Shown here piece by piece: positions 17,608 through 24,795 of a stretch of 64,000 nucleotides of DNA. Origin of the DNA: Bacteroidales bacterium (GTDB lineage Bacteria; Bacteroidota; Bacteroidia; Bacteroidales; Paludibacteraceae); NCBI GenBank assembly GCA_004557405.1, contig SFDZ01000003.1:62001-126000 (forward strand), read 5' to 3'. Positions within the stretch are counted from its first letter, which is position 1. Every line of letters begins with the position of its first letter. The translations under genes and the position numbers were made by a program. The notes under the pieces were generated by a model, which was not told where the DNA came from, did no database searches, and saw nothing but the letters and a program-made list of their open reading frames with translations.

Positions 17608-18219
17608 ATGAACATCGACAGTTTGAAACAAAGCATCGCGCCATATCGCGGCATCATACGTTTTATGTTGGTACTGATAGTTGCCAATTTTATATGGAAA
17701 CTGACCATCGTCGGCGACGACGGCAGCAACGCCGTTACATTTTTTGGCTGCGACATTTCGGCGCCATTCATTTGGATGAGCGCGCACATCGCCTCGGCCG
17801 TACAATGGCTGCTACACGGCATCGGCTACTGTGTATCGCTGGCCGACGACACGCTGGTAAGTTTCGGCAACGGACAGCGCGTACGCATCATCTGGGCTTG
17901 CACCGGCATCAAACAGACATTCATCTTTTGCTGTATCCTGCTATGCAGTCGCGGCGCATGGCGACACAAATTGTGGTTTGTCCCGATGGGCATTGTTGCC
18001 TGCTACGCCATCAACATACTGCGCATTGCGCTGTTGTCGATGGCCGTGTGCGATTGCCCCGAATGGTTTCCCGTGCTTCACGATTATGTTTCGAAATACG
18101 CTTTCTATGCCATCATTTTCTTGATGTGGGTCTGGTGGGAAGAGTGTTTCAACAAGCCGGTCGGCACGCAAAACAAAAACGATGAACTCTCTTCGACAGA
18201 AAATTCATCGTTTGTGTAG
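17608..18219 (+). CDS. Exosortase/archaeosortase-family membrane transpeptidase-like protein
   Basis: A 203-residue polytopic membrane protein with about five hydrophobic segments. The three residues that define the exosortase active site are present: C98 in WACTGIKQ, R139 in INILRIALL and H158 in VLHDYVSK. Family members cut C-terminal sorting tails (PEP-CTERM and relatives) from exported proteins. No protein in the window shows such a tail, so its substrates are unknown. The ATG at 17608 is chosen because the frame upstream lies inside tsaD. Its stop codon overlaps the 3' end of the opposing tRNA-Met gene, and its last codons contain that tRNA's terminator. Confidence 0.88.
   Translation: MNIDSLKQSIAPYRGIIRFMLVLIVANFIWKLTIVGDDGSNAVTFFGCDISAPFIWMSAHIASAVQWLLHGIGYCVSLADDTLVSFGNGQRVRIIWACTGIKQTFIFCCILLCSRGAWRHKLWFVPMGIVACYAINILRIALLSMAVCDCPEWFPVLHDYVSKYAFYAIIFLMWVWWEECFNKPVGTQNKNDELSSTENSSFV
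18170..18213 (-). terminator. Terminator of the tRNA-Met gene, inside the exosortase ORF
   Basis: On the minus strand AAACGATGAA and TTCATCGTTT form a perfect 10 bp stem (18204-18213 with 18177-18186) followed by TTGTTTTG. It begins 4 bases after the tRNA 3' end and lies wholly within the last codons of the exosortase gene on the other strand. Confidence 0.75.
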
Positions 18220-18290
18220 CGGGATCGAGAATTGAACTCGAGACCTCCGGGTTATGAATCCGACGCTCTAACCAACTGAGCTATCCCGCC
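18217..18290 (-). tRNA. tRNA-Met (CAU anticodon)
   Basis: A 74-base cloverleaf on the minus strand. The acceptor stem is GGCGGGA/TCCCGCT (with a G-U first pair), the D arm is GCTC-AGTTGGTTA-GAGC, the anticodon loop is TTCATAA with CAT, and the T arm is TCGAG-TTCAATT-CTCGA. The discriminator is A and the CCA is not encoded. The G1-U72 pair and lack of an initiator-type GGG/CCC anticodon stem point to elongator tRNA-Met; an isoleucine tRNA with a lysidine-modified CAU is an alternative. The anticodon stem has an A-C mismatch next to the loop. Confidence 0.9.
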
Positions 18291-18295
18291 ATCAT

Positions 18296-18312
18296 TTCCC
18301 AAAATTTGGGAA
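18296..18312. other. 17-base palindrome at the tRNA-Met transcription start
   Basis: TTCCCAAA-A-TTTGGGAA is a perfect inverted repeat lying between the -7 box and the mature tRNA 5' end, centred near the predicted start of transcription. It could be an operator or a 5' leader structure. Confidence 0.45.
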
Positions 18313-18314
18313 TG

Positions 18315-18346
18315 CAAAATTACAACATTTTTGTTGAATCAGCAAA
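18315..18346 (-). promoter_or_regulatory. Promoter of tRNA-Met
   Basis: TTTG (18346-18343), exactly 20 bases, TAATTTTG (18322-18315) on the minus strand. Transcription would begin near 18308, giving a leader of about 18 bases. Confidence 0.75.
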
Positions 18347-18368
18347 CGTTTTGGCAAAAAAAATTATT

Positions 18369-18764
18369 TTATGCCATTTTTGCTGCTATAGCCGCTGCTG
18401 TTTCGGCCATTTCGGCCGGCGATAATTGCAATTTTTGCTTGGCAAAATTCATATCGCTTTCGCTTTGCATCGGCACCAAATGCACGTGCACATGCGGCAC
18501 TTCCATGCCCAACACCGCCACACCGATACGTTTGCACGGAATAGCAAGTTGCTGTGCTTGAGCCACTTTCTTTGCAAAAAGCATCAAACCGGCATACGTT
18601 TCGTCGTCCAGATTGAAAATATAGTCATCCTCGACCTTGGGCACAACCAGCGTATGACCTTTGGCCAGAGGGTTGATGTCGAGAAACGCAAAATACCGAT
18701 CGTCCTCGGCCACCTTATAGCAAGGAATTTCGCCGTTGATGATGCGTGTAAACAAGGTTGCCAT
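18369..18764 (-). CDS. HIT-family nucleotide hydrolase (histidine triad protein)
   Basis: A 131-residue cytoplasmic protein of the HIT superfamily, which hydrolyses nucleoside phosphoramidates or dinucleotides. The histidine triad HVHVHLV is at 91-97 with the nucleophilic histidine H93, and the family's N-terminal TLFTRIINGEIPCYKV and FLDINPLAKGHTLVVPK are clear. The length is typical of the HINT branch. It starts 8 bases after the end of greA, so both share one transcript. The physiological substrate is not known in this group. Confidence 0.93.
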   Translation of the reverse strand: MATLFTRIINGEIPCYKVAEDDRYFAFLDINPLAKGHTLVVPKVEDDYIFNLDDETYAGLMLFAKKVAQAQQLAIPCKRIGVAVLGMEVPHVHVHLVPMQSESDMNFAKQKLQLSPAEMAETAAAIAAKMA

Positions 18765-18772
18765 GATTATTT

Positions 18773-19243
18773 TCAGATTGAGATTGACACAATTTCGAGT
18801 TTCAGCAAGCCGGCCGGCACTTGTATTTCGGCCACATCGCCCACTTTTTTGTCGAGCAATCCTTTGGCAATGGGCGTTGTGATGGCCAATTTGCCTTCGC
18901 GATAGTTGGCTTCGCTCTCGCTCACGATGGTATATTCCACCTCTTGGCCGTTGGCGTGGTTGCGCACACGCACTTTGCTCAAAATTTGTACCACATCGGT
19001 TTTGAGTTTACTTTCGTCAATCAGTCGTGCGTTGGCCACCTGCTCTTTCAGTTGGGCAATTTTCATTTCCAACATACCTTGTGCCTCTTTGGCGGCATCA
19101 TACTCGGCGTTTTCCGACAAATCGCCTTTGTCGCGTGCTTCGGCTATTTGGTGCGAAATCAACGGACGTTCCACCGTTTCCATGTGTTCAATTTGCGCTA
19201 ACAACTTTTTGTAACCGTCTTCGGTCATGTAAACTACTGCCAT
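18773..19243 (-). CDS. greA: Transcription elongation factor GreA
   Basis: A 156-residue factor that enters the secondary channel of RNA polymerase and stimulates cleavage of backtracked RNA. The N-terminal coiled coil carries the acidic tip GDLSENAEYDAAKE (about 40-53), and the C-terminal FKBP-like domain ends with TPIAKGLLDKKVGD. The length is standard. It has a strong promoter at 19315-19346 and a leader of about 60 bases, and is followed by the HIT gene. Confidence 0.96.
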   Translation of the reverse strand: MAVVYMTEDGYKKLLAQIEHMETVERPLISHQIAEARDKGDLSENAEYDAAKEAQGMLEMKIAQLKEQVANARLIDESKLKTDVVQILSKVRVRNHANGQEVEYTIVSESEANYREGKLAITTPIAKGLLDKKVGDVAEIQVPAGLLKLEIVSISI

Positions 19244-19314
19244 AATTTTAACGTTTTAATATAGTGTAAAACAAAAGAATCCCAACAACGTTGGAACCCT
19301 TCCGTATGTTGATG

Positions 19315-19346
19315 CAAAGGTACAACTTTTTGATGATTGCACCAAA
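19315..19346 (-). promoter_or_regulatory. Promoter of greA
   Basis: TTTG (19346-19343), exactly 20 bases, TACCTTTG (19322-19315) on the minus strand. The leader contains a small inverted repeat (CCAAC/GTTGG, 19282-19294). Confidence 0.75.
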
Positions 19347-19381
19347 TTTTTTCGCAAAAAAAAACGGTTTTTGATGTCGTT

Positions 19382-19831
19382 TTAATATTTTCGTTGCAAA
19401 ATTTCGTTGGCAACGACTGCTTTTTTCACCTCGTCCATGTCCGAAAAATCGATTATTGGTTCAACCGATTCTTCCGGTTGCTCGATGACGACCTGCGCAT
19501 GACGGTGCGTCGGTGTAGCCGGAGTTTTTGGTTGCTCATCGTACACAAACGATTGATTTTCGGCGACTTGTTCTTTTTCGTCAAACAATGGTGTTTCGGT
19601 TGCCACATATTTAACCTCGGGAAACGACTCGGTGTTCAGTTCCTGCACCGGCTTCTGCCAATCGTGCGGCGGGCAGTCGTCGGCATCGGCATTTTCTTCA
19701 TCGTCGGCATCGGTAGGCTGTACAGGACGCTGTTTGGCGGCTTTGGCAAACGCGTTATTTATCCGTTTGAGAATGCCGGCGCCAACAGCAACAAGGACTA
19801 CCAGCACATAAATAATATCTTCGAACTCCAT
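19382..19831 (-). CDS. Hypothetical single-pass membrane protein
   Basis: A 149-residue protein I do not recognise. One N-terminal transmembrane helix (about residues 6-21, IIYVLVVLVAVGAGIL) is followed by a cytoplasmic or periplasmic tail rich in Asp, Glu, Pro and Gln that is probably disordered, and a short charged C-terminus (DMDEVKKAVVANEIL). It lies 37 bases downstream of the comM-like gene in the same direction, as the last gene of the trhP-like operon. Such small anchored tails may act as membrane adaptors, but nothing here shows a function. Confidence 0.7.
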   Translation of the reverse strand: MEFEDIIYVLVVLVAVGAGILKRINNAFAKAAKQRPVQPTDADDEENADADDCPPHDWQKPVQELNTESFPEVKYVATETPLFDEKEQVAENQSFVYDEQPKTPATPTHRHAQVVIEQPEESVEPIIDFSDMDEVKKAVVANEILQRKY

Positions 19832-19868
19832 ATCTAATATTGTTTTGCGTGGTTAGACTCACTAAAAA

Positions 19869-21407
19869 TTATCCTGCCCATCCCTCTTTGTCGAGGTTGC
19901 GATAGTTGATGGCTTCGGCCAAATGTTCGGTCTGAACTATTTCGCTACCGGCCAAATCGGCTATGGTGCGTGCCACTTTCAGTATGCGGTCGTAGGCGCG
20001 TGCCGACAGATTCATGCGCGCCATGGCGGCTTTCAGCAGTTGCTGTCCGGCCTCATCGACGGCACAATATTTGCGCAACATTTTCGACGACATTTGCGCA
20101 TTGCAATAGATGCCTTCGTCGTTGCTGAAGCGCGCAGCCTGAATGCCCCGCGCCGCGATGACACGTTCGCGAATGACGGCACTCGGTTCGGCCGATGCCA
20201 TTTCGGAGAGTTTATCGAACGGCACCGGCACTATTTCGATGTGCATATCGATGCGGTCGAGCAACGGTCCGCTGATGCGACTCAAATATTTTTGAATCAT
20301 TCCCGGCGAGCAAACGCAGTCGCGATTCGGATGATTGTAGTAGCCGCACGGACAGGGATTCATGGCAGCCACCAACATAAAACTCGCCGGATATTCGACG
20401 GCAAATTTAGCACGCGAGATACAGATTTTGCGGTCTTCGAGCGGTTGGCGCATCACCTCCAACACCTGACGCTTAAATTCGGGCAGCTCGTCGAGGAACA
20501 GCACGCCGTTGTGCGCCAACGAGATTTCGCCCGGCTGCGGATAAGTTCCACCTCCCACCAGAGCCACATCGGATATGGTGTGATGCGGATTGCGGAACGG
20601 GCGTTGCGCCATGAGCGACGTTTTGCTGTCGATTTTGCCGGCCACGGAGTGTATTTTGGTCGTTTCGAGCGCTTCGTGCAATGTCAACGGCGGCAAAATG
20701 GTCGGTATGCGTTTGGCCATCATCGACTTGCCGGCACCCGGAGGACCTACCATTATAATATTGTGTCCGCCGGCAGCAGCCACTTCGATGGCGCGCTTTA
20801 CATTTTCCTGACCTTTCACATCGGCAAAGTCGAGTTCGAACGTGGCCGCATGCGCATAAAACTCATCACGCGTATTGACAATGGTCGGCTCCAACGTTTT
20901 TTTATGGTTGAAGAAATCGACCACATCGGTAATGTTATCGACGCCAAACACATCCAAATCGTTGACGACAGCGGCTTCGCGTGCATTCTCGCGCGGCACG
21001 ATAAAACCTTTGAAACCGTTTTCGCGCGCCAAAATCGCAATCGGCAGCACGCCTTTTATCGGTTTCAGTGTGCCATCGAGCGACAATTCGCCCATAATGA
21101 CATATTGTTCGACCTCGTCGGCAGCCACCACGCCCGATGCAGCCAACATGCCAATGGCCAACGGCAAATCGTAGGCGGCGCCCTCTTTGCGAATGTCGGC
21201 CGGCGCCATATTGATGACCACCTGTTTGCGCGGAATCGGAATCCGATTGTACTGCAACGCCGACATGATGCGTTCGTGGCTCTCTTTGACGGCATTATCG
21301 GGCAATCCCACAAGAAAAAATTTGATGCCTTGCGAAATATTGACCTCTATCGTTACTAAAATGGCATTGATGCCTTGCACGGCTGCGCCAAATGTTTTTA
21401 CAAGCAT
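19869..21407 (-). CDS. comM: YifB/ComM-family Mg-chelatase-like AAA+ ATPase
   Basis: A 512-residue hexameric AAA+ helicase of the ComM type, which in naturally transformable bacteria promotes branch migration during DNA integration. An N-terminal Lon-protease-like domain (GLPDNAVKESHERI, about 34-47) precedes the ATPase core with Walker A GPPGAGKSMM, Walker B LFLDELPEF and a cysteine cluster (CPCGYY...CVC) typical of the family. The C-terminal Mg_chelatase_C domain is complete. It begins 10 bases after the acetyltransferase gene, so they are co-transcribed. Whether this organism is transformable is not shown. Confidence 0.9.
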   Translation of the reverse strand: MLVKTFGAAVQGINAILVTIEVNISQGIKFFLVGLPDNAVKESHERIMSALQYNRIPIPRKQVVINMAPADIRKEGAAYDLPLAIGMLAASGVVAADEVEQYVIMGELSLDGTLKPIKGVLPIAILARENGFKGFIVPRENAREAAVVNDLDVFGVDNITDVVDFFNHKKTLEPTIVNTRDEFYAHAATFELDFADVKGQENVKRAIEVAAAGGHNIIMVGPPGAGKSMMAKRIPTILPPLTLHEALETTKIHSVAGKIDSKTSLMAQRPFRNPHHTISDVALVGGGTYPQPGEISLAHNGVLFLDELPEFKRQVLEVMRQPLEDRKICISRAKFAVEYPASFMLVAAMNPCPCGYYNHPNRDCVCSPGMIQKYLSRISGPLLDRIDMHIEIVPVPFDKLSEMASAEPSAVIRERVIAARGIQAARFSNDEGIYCNAQMSSKMLRKYCAVDEAGQQLLKAAMARMNLSARAYDRILKVARTIADLAGSEIVQTEHLAEAINYRNLDKEGWAG

Positions 21408-21417
21408 GAATGTTACG

Positions 21418-21984
21418 TTATTTGGTTGTCAAAAATTTTATCGGTTGGCACGGATAACCAACTGCCACACAGTTATCAGGAACATCTTTAACGACCACAC
21501 TGCCCGCACCAATAGTCACGTTACTACCAATGGTTACGCCGGGCAAAATGGTAACATTTCCGCCAATCCACACATTATCGCCGATGGTTACCGGTTTGGC
21601 GATTTCGATGTTCTGATTCCGCGCTATAGGATCGGTTGGATGACCGACCGTATAAATGCTTACATTCGGTGCAATAAAACAATGATGCCCAATGGTTACT
21701 TTAGCCTCGTCAAGCACAACAAAATTATAATTAGCAAAAAAGCAATCGCCCACTTCGATATGACTGCCATAGTCGCAATAAAATGGCTGCATAAACGTAA
21801 ATGTATTACCTGTTTTACCAATTATTTTACGAATCAGTGCATCCCTCGCTTCCTTGTCCGACGGGCGGAGTCGGTTGTATTCCCAAATCAAATCTTTTGT
21901 AATAGCCAACTTGTCGAGCAAGATTGGGTCGAGGGCATCATGTGGCAAACCGGCTAACATTTTTTCTTCGTTTGTCATTGTCAT
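21418..21984 (-). CDS. Maltose/galactoside O-acetyltransferase-family sugar acetyltransferase
   Basis: A 188-residue left-handed beta-helix (hexapeptide repeat) acetyltransferase that moves acetyl from acetyl-CoA to a sugar or related acceptor. The N-terminal Maa cap motif (MTNEEKMLAGLPHDALD, 3-19) and the repeats IGHHCFIAPNVSIYTVGHP with the catalytic histidine, then IGDNVWIGGNVTILPGVTIG, are clear. The start at 21984 overlaps the upstream stop codon by one base (TAATG), supporting coupling; a start two codons later is possible. The natural acceptor is unknown. Confidence 0.9.
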   Translation of the reverse strand: MTMTNEEKMLAGLPHDALDPILLDKLAITKDLIWEYNRLRPSDKEARDALIRKIIGKTGNTFTFMQPFYCDYGSHIEVGDCFFANYNFVVLDEAKVTIGHHCFIAPNVSIYTVGHPTDPIARNQNIEIAKPVTIGDNVWIGGNVTILPGVTIGSNVTIGAGSVVVKDVPDNCVAVGYPCQPIKFLTTK

Positions 21985-23237
21985 TAGAGTATTTGTTTGT
22001 CGACAATTTCCATTTTATACAATTTATCGTTACGGCGAATCGGCACTTCGGTTTTCAGCGAAAAAAATTCGCCTTTTTGCACACGGTCAACCGCTTTCAA
22101 ATCGACACGCAGTTCGTTCGCCGTATCTTCGTACGCGCCTGTGGTGGCACCAATTATCAAAAATTCGTCGCCCACCGCCAACGATTGCGCCTCGACCACA
22201 AACTCGGCAACACCAATTTTGGCAAAATAGTTGGTACATTTGCCCACATACACCTTGCGACGAGTGGCCTGCGAGCCGTACACATGACTCCATTCGCCAA
22301 GCCGCTGCCCGAGGTAGTATCCGTCCCAAAACCCGCGATTGAATACGCGCGCCAAACGCTCGTCCCAATCGGCAATTTTTTCGGCAGTAAACGTCCCCGC
22401 CAAATAATTTTCGATGGCTTCGCAATAGCACGATACCACCGTGCGCACATATTCGGCACCACGCGCACGACCTTCGATTTTGAACACGCGCACACCGGCA
22501 TCCATCATTTTGTTCAGAAAATGAATGGTTTTCAAATCCTTGGGCGACATGATGTATTCGTTGTCGATGCCAAGTTCGATGTCGGAATCGTTGTCGCGCA
22601 CCGTATAGCCGCGCCGGCACACCTGCATGCACGCACCACGGTTGGCCGACGCATTAAATTCGTGCAGGCTCAAATAACATTTGCCGGAAATGGCCATGCA
22701 CAACGCACCATGACAAAACATTTCAATGCGAATAGGTTTACCTCCACGACCATATATACCATCTTCGCAAATATGGCGATAAATTTCCGCCACCTGATTC
22801 AGATTGAGTTCGCGCGCCAGCACCACCACATCGGCAAATTGCGCGTAAAATTTCAAGGCTTCGACATTCGATATATTCAGTTGCGTGGACAAATGCACCT
22901 CTACACCGATGCTGTTGGCGTACTGCATCACAGCCACATCGCATGCGATGATAGCCGAAACGCCGGCACTTTTCGCCGTATCGACTATGTCGTGCATCAG
23001 CGCCATGTCATCGTCGTACATCACCGTATTGACAGTCAGATACGACTTGACGCCATGTTCGTTGCACATGCGCACAATTTCACACAAATCGTCGGTGGTA
23101 AAGTTGGCCGACGACCGACTGCGCATATTCAATTTCTCGATGCCGAAATAGACCGAATCGGCGCCGGCTTCGATGGCTGCGGCCAGACTCTCCCACGAAC
23201 CGACAGGCGCCATTATTTCAAAATCGCTGCGTTGCAT
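21984..23237 (-). CDS. Peptidase U32-family protein, TrhP-like (tRNA uridine hydroxylation)
   Basis: A 417-residue protein of the U32 family. E. coli TrhP (YegQ) is needed for prephenate-dependent 5-hydroxylation of U34 in tRNA; others are annotated as collagenases. The TIM-barrel half (FEIMAPVGSWESLAAAIEAGADSVYFG, 7-33) and the cysteine cluster CHGALCM...GKC...GACMQVC are present, as expected for a metal or Fe-S site. The frame runs 38 codons further upstream, but the ATG at 23237 matches the family N-terminus and lies just after the promoter. It is the first gene of a four-gene operon. Confidence 0.88.
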   Translation of the reverse strand: MQRSDFEIMAPVGSWESLAAAIEAGADSVYFGIEKLNMRSRSSANFTTDDLCEIVRMCNEHGVKSYLTVNTVMYDDDMALMHDIVDTAKSAGVSAIIACDVAVMQYANSIGVEVHLSTQLNISNVEALKFYAQFADVVVLARELNLNQVAEIYRHICEDGIYGRGGKPIRIEMFCHGALCMAISGKCYLSLHEFNASANRGACMQVCRRGYTVRDNDSDIELGIDNEYIMSPKDLKTIHFLNKMMDAGVRVFKIEGRARGAEYVRTVVSCYCEAIENYLAGTFTAEKIADWDERLARVFNRGFWDGYYLGQRLGEWSHVYGSQATRRKVYVGKCTNYFAKIGVAEFVVEAQSLAVGDEFLIIGATTGAYEDTANELRVDLKAVDRVQKGEFFSLKTEVPIRRNDKLYKMEIVDKQIL

Positions 23238-23269
23238 TGACAAAGGTAATTTGGTTGCACTCCAATCTG

Positions 23270-23301
23270 CAAAGATATATTTTTTTTGCCAATCGTGCAA
23301 A
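23270..23301 (-). promoter_or_regulatory. Promoter of the U32 operon
   Basis: TTTG (23301-23298), exactly 20 bases, TATCTTTG (23277-23270) on the minus strand. A second TACCTTTG (23248-23241) is too close to the ATG to serve. Confidence 0.7.
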
Positions 23302-23303
23302 TA

Positions 23304-23335
23304 GAAAAAAACGCCACACAAACCGGCGTGTGGCG
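23304..23335 (-). terminator. Rho-independent terminator after tyrS
   Basis: On the minus strand CGCCACAC and GTGTGGCG form a perfect 8 bp stem followed by a run of seven T. It lies 25 bases beyond the tyrS stop and directly upstream of the next promoter. Confidence 0.88.
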
Positions 23336-23359
23336 CATCATCGAGCGACAAAAATCCGT

Positions 23360-24658
23360 CTATTTGGCCACCACCAAATAGTAATTTTTTTTGCCTTTCT
23401 GAAACAGCAGGTATTTGCCGTTGAGCAACGCCGATGCCGTGATAGGTGTTTCGGTGTCGGTCAGTTTCTCTTTGTTCATGCTGAAACCGTTGGCCTGCAT
23501 CATTTTACGGGCTTCGCCTTTCGAAGCAAAAATCTGCGTTTTTTCGGCTAACAAATCGAGCGGACGAATGCCGGCTTCGAGCTCTGTTCGCGAGATTTCG
23601 AATTGCGGCACACCTTCGAACACTTGCAACAGCGTGGTTTCGTCGATTTTGTGCAACGTGTCGGCCGTGGCATTGCCAAACAAAATGTTCGATGCCTCGA
23701 CGGCTGCCTGATAATTGGCTTCGCCATGAACAAGTATCGTAACATCTTGTGCCAAACGTCGTTGCAACAAACGCAAATGCGGTGCTTGGCTGTGTTCGGC
23801 CACCAACTGCGTGCATTCGTCTTGCGTGATGTTGGTAAATATCTTGATGTATTTTTCGGCATCGTCGTCGCTCACATTGAGCCAGAATTGGTAGAATTGG
23901 TACGGCGACGTGCGTTTGGGGTCGAGCCAGATGTTGCCGCTTTCGGTTTTGCCGAATTTTTTACCATCGGCTTTGGTTATCAGCGGGCAGGTCAACGCAA
24001 AGGCTTCGCAGTCGGCACCCAATGTACGACGAATCAGTTCGGTGCCGGTGGTGATGTTGCCCCATTGGTCGTTGCCGCCAAGTTGCAATTTGCAGTTTTT
24101 GGTGCGATAGAGATGCAAAAAATCGTACCCTTGAAGCAGTTGATAGGTAAATTCGGTGAACGACAAACCGTCGCGTGCTTCGCCGTTCAAGCGCTTTTGC
24201 ACACTATCTTTGGCCATCATGTAGTTGACGGTGATGTGTTTACCAACTTCGCGCGCAAAGTCGAGGAAGGTGAAATCTTTCATCCAATCGTAGTTGTTGA
24301 CCATCTCGGCTGCGTTGGGCAAATTCGGGTCAAAGTCGAGAAAACGCGCCACTTGCGCTTTGATGCACTCTTGGTTGTGATAAAGCGTTTCGGCATTCAG
24401 CAAATTGCGTTCTTGGCTTTTGCCCGACGGATCGCCTATCATGCCCGTGGCGCCGCCCACCAAAATAATCGGTTTGTGGCCACAGCGTTGAAAATGCCGC
24501 AACATCATAATGCCGCACAAATGCCCGATGTGCAGACTGTCGGCCGTAGGGTCGGTGCCGAGATAGGCCGTAACCATCTCTTTTGCCAACAACTCCTCTG
24601 TTCCGGGCATCATCTGCGCCAACATACCGCGCCATTTAAGTTCTTCTATAAAATTCAT
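23360..24658 (-). CDS. tyrS: Tyrosyl-tRNA synthetase
   Basis: A 432-residue class I aminoacyl-tRNA synthetase that charges tRNA-Tyr. HIGH is at 43-46 (SLHIGHL), the KMSKS-type loop is KFGKTES, the tyrosine-binding DQWGNITTG segment is present, and an S4-type RNA-binding domain occupies the last 80 residues. The frame continues 33 codons upstream, but the ATG at 24658 gives the family start MNFIEELKWRGM, and the promoter -7 box lies 26 bases before it. It is monocistronic and ends with a strong terminator. Confidence 0.96.
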   Translation of the reverse strand: MNFIEELKWRGMLAQMMPGTEELLAKEMVTAYLGTDPTADSLHIGHLCGIMMLRHFQRCGHKPIILVGGATGMIGDPSGKSQERNLLNAETLYHNQECIKAQVARFLDFDPNLPNAAEMVNNYDWMKDFTFLDFAREVGKHITVNYMMAKDSVQKRLNGEARDGLSFTEFTYQLLQGYDFLHLYRTKNCKLQLGGNDQWGNITTGTELIRRTLGADCEAFALTCPLITKADGKKFGKTESGNIWLDPKRTSPYQFYQFWLNVSDDDAEKYIKIFTNITQDECTQLVAEHSQAPHLRLLQRRLAQDVTILVHGEANYQAAVEASNILFGNATADTLHKIDETTLLQVFEGVPQFEISRTELEAGIRPLDLLAEKTQIFASKGEARKMMQANGFSMNKEKLTDTETPITASALLNGKYLLFQKGKKNYYLVVAK

Positions 24659-24683
24659 TGCTTTGTCGTTTACTTTCCGACTG

Positions 24684-24714
24684 CAAAGATACGCCTTTTT
24701 ATCCGTTTTACCAA
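24684..24714 (-). promoter_or_regulatory. Promoter of tyrS
   Basis: TTG (24714-24712), exactly 20 bases, TATCTTTG (24691-24684) on the minus strand. Confidence 0.7.
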
Positions 24715-24765
24715 CAATTTGGCGCCATTCGCGGGAAAAATCGTGCATTTCTGACAAAAAATGTG

Positions 24766-24773
24766 TAACTTTG
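24766..24773 (+). promoter_or_regulatory. Probable -7 box of the SDR gene
   Basis: TAACTTTG on the plus strand, 22 bases before the ATG at 24796. No convincing -33 element. Confidence 0.5.
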
Positions 24774-24795
24774 CACCCGATTTTGAATATTTTTT

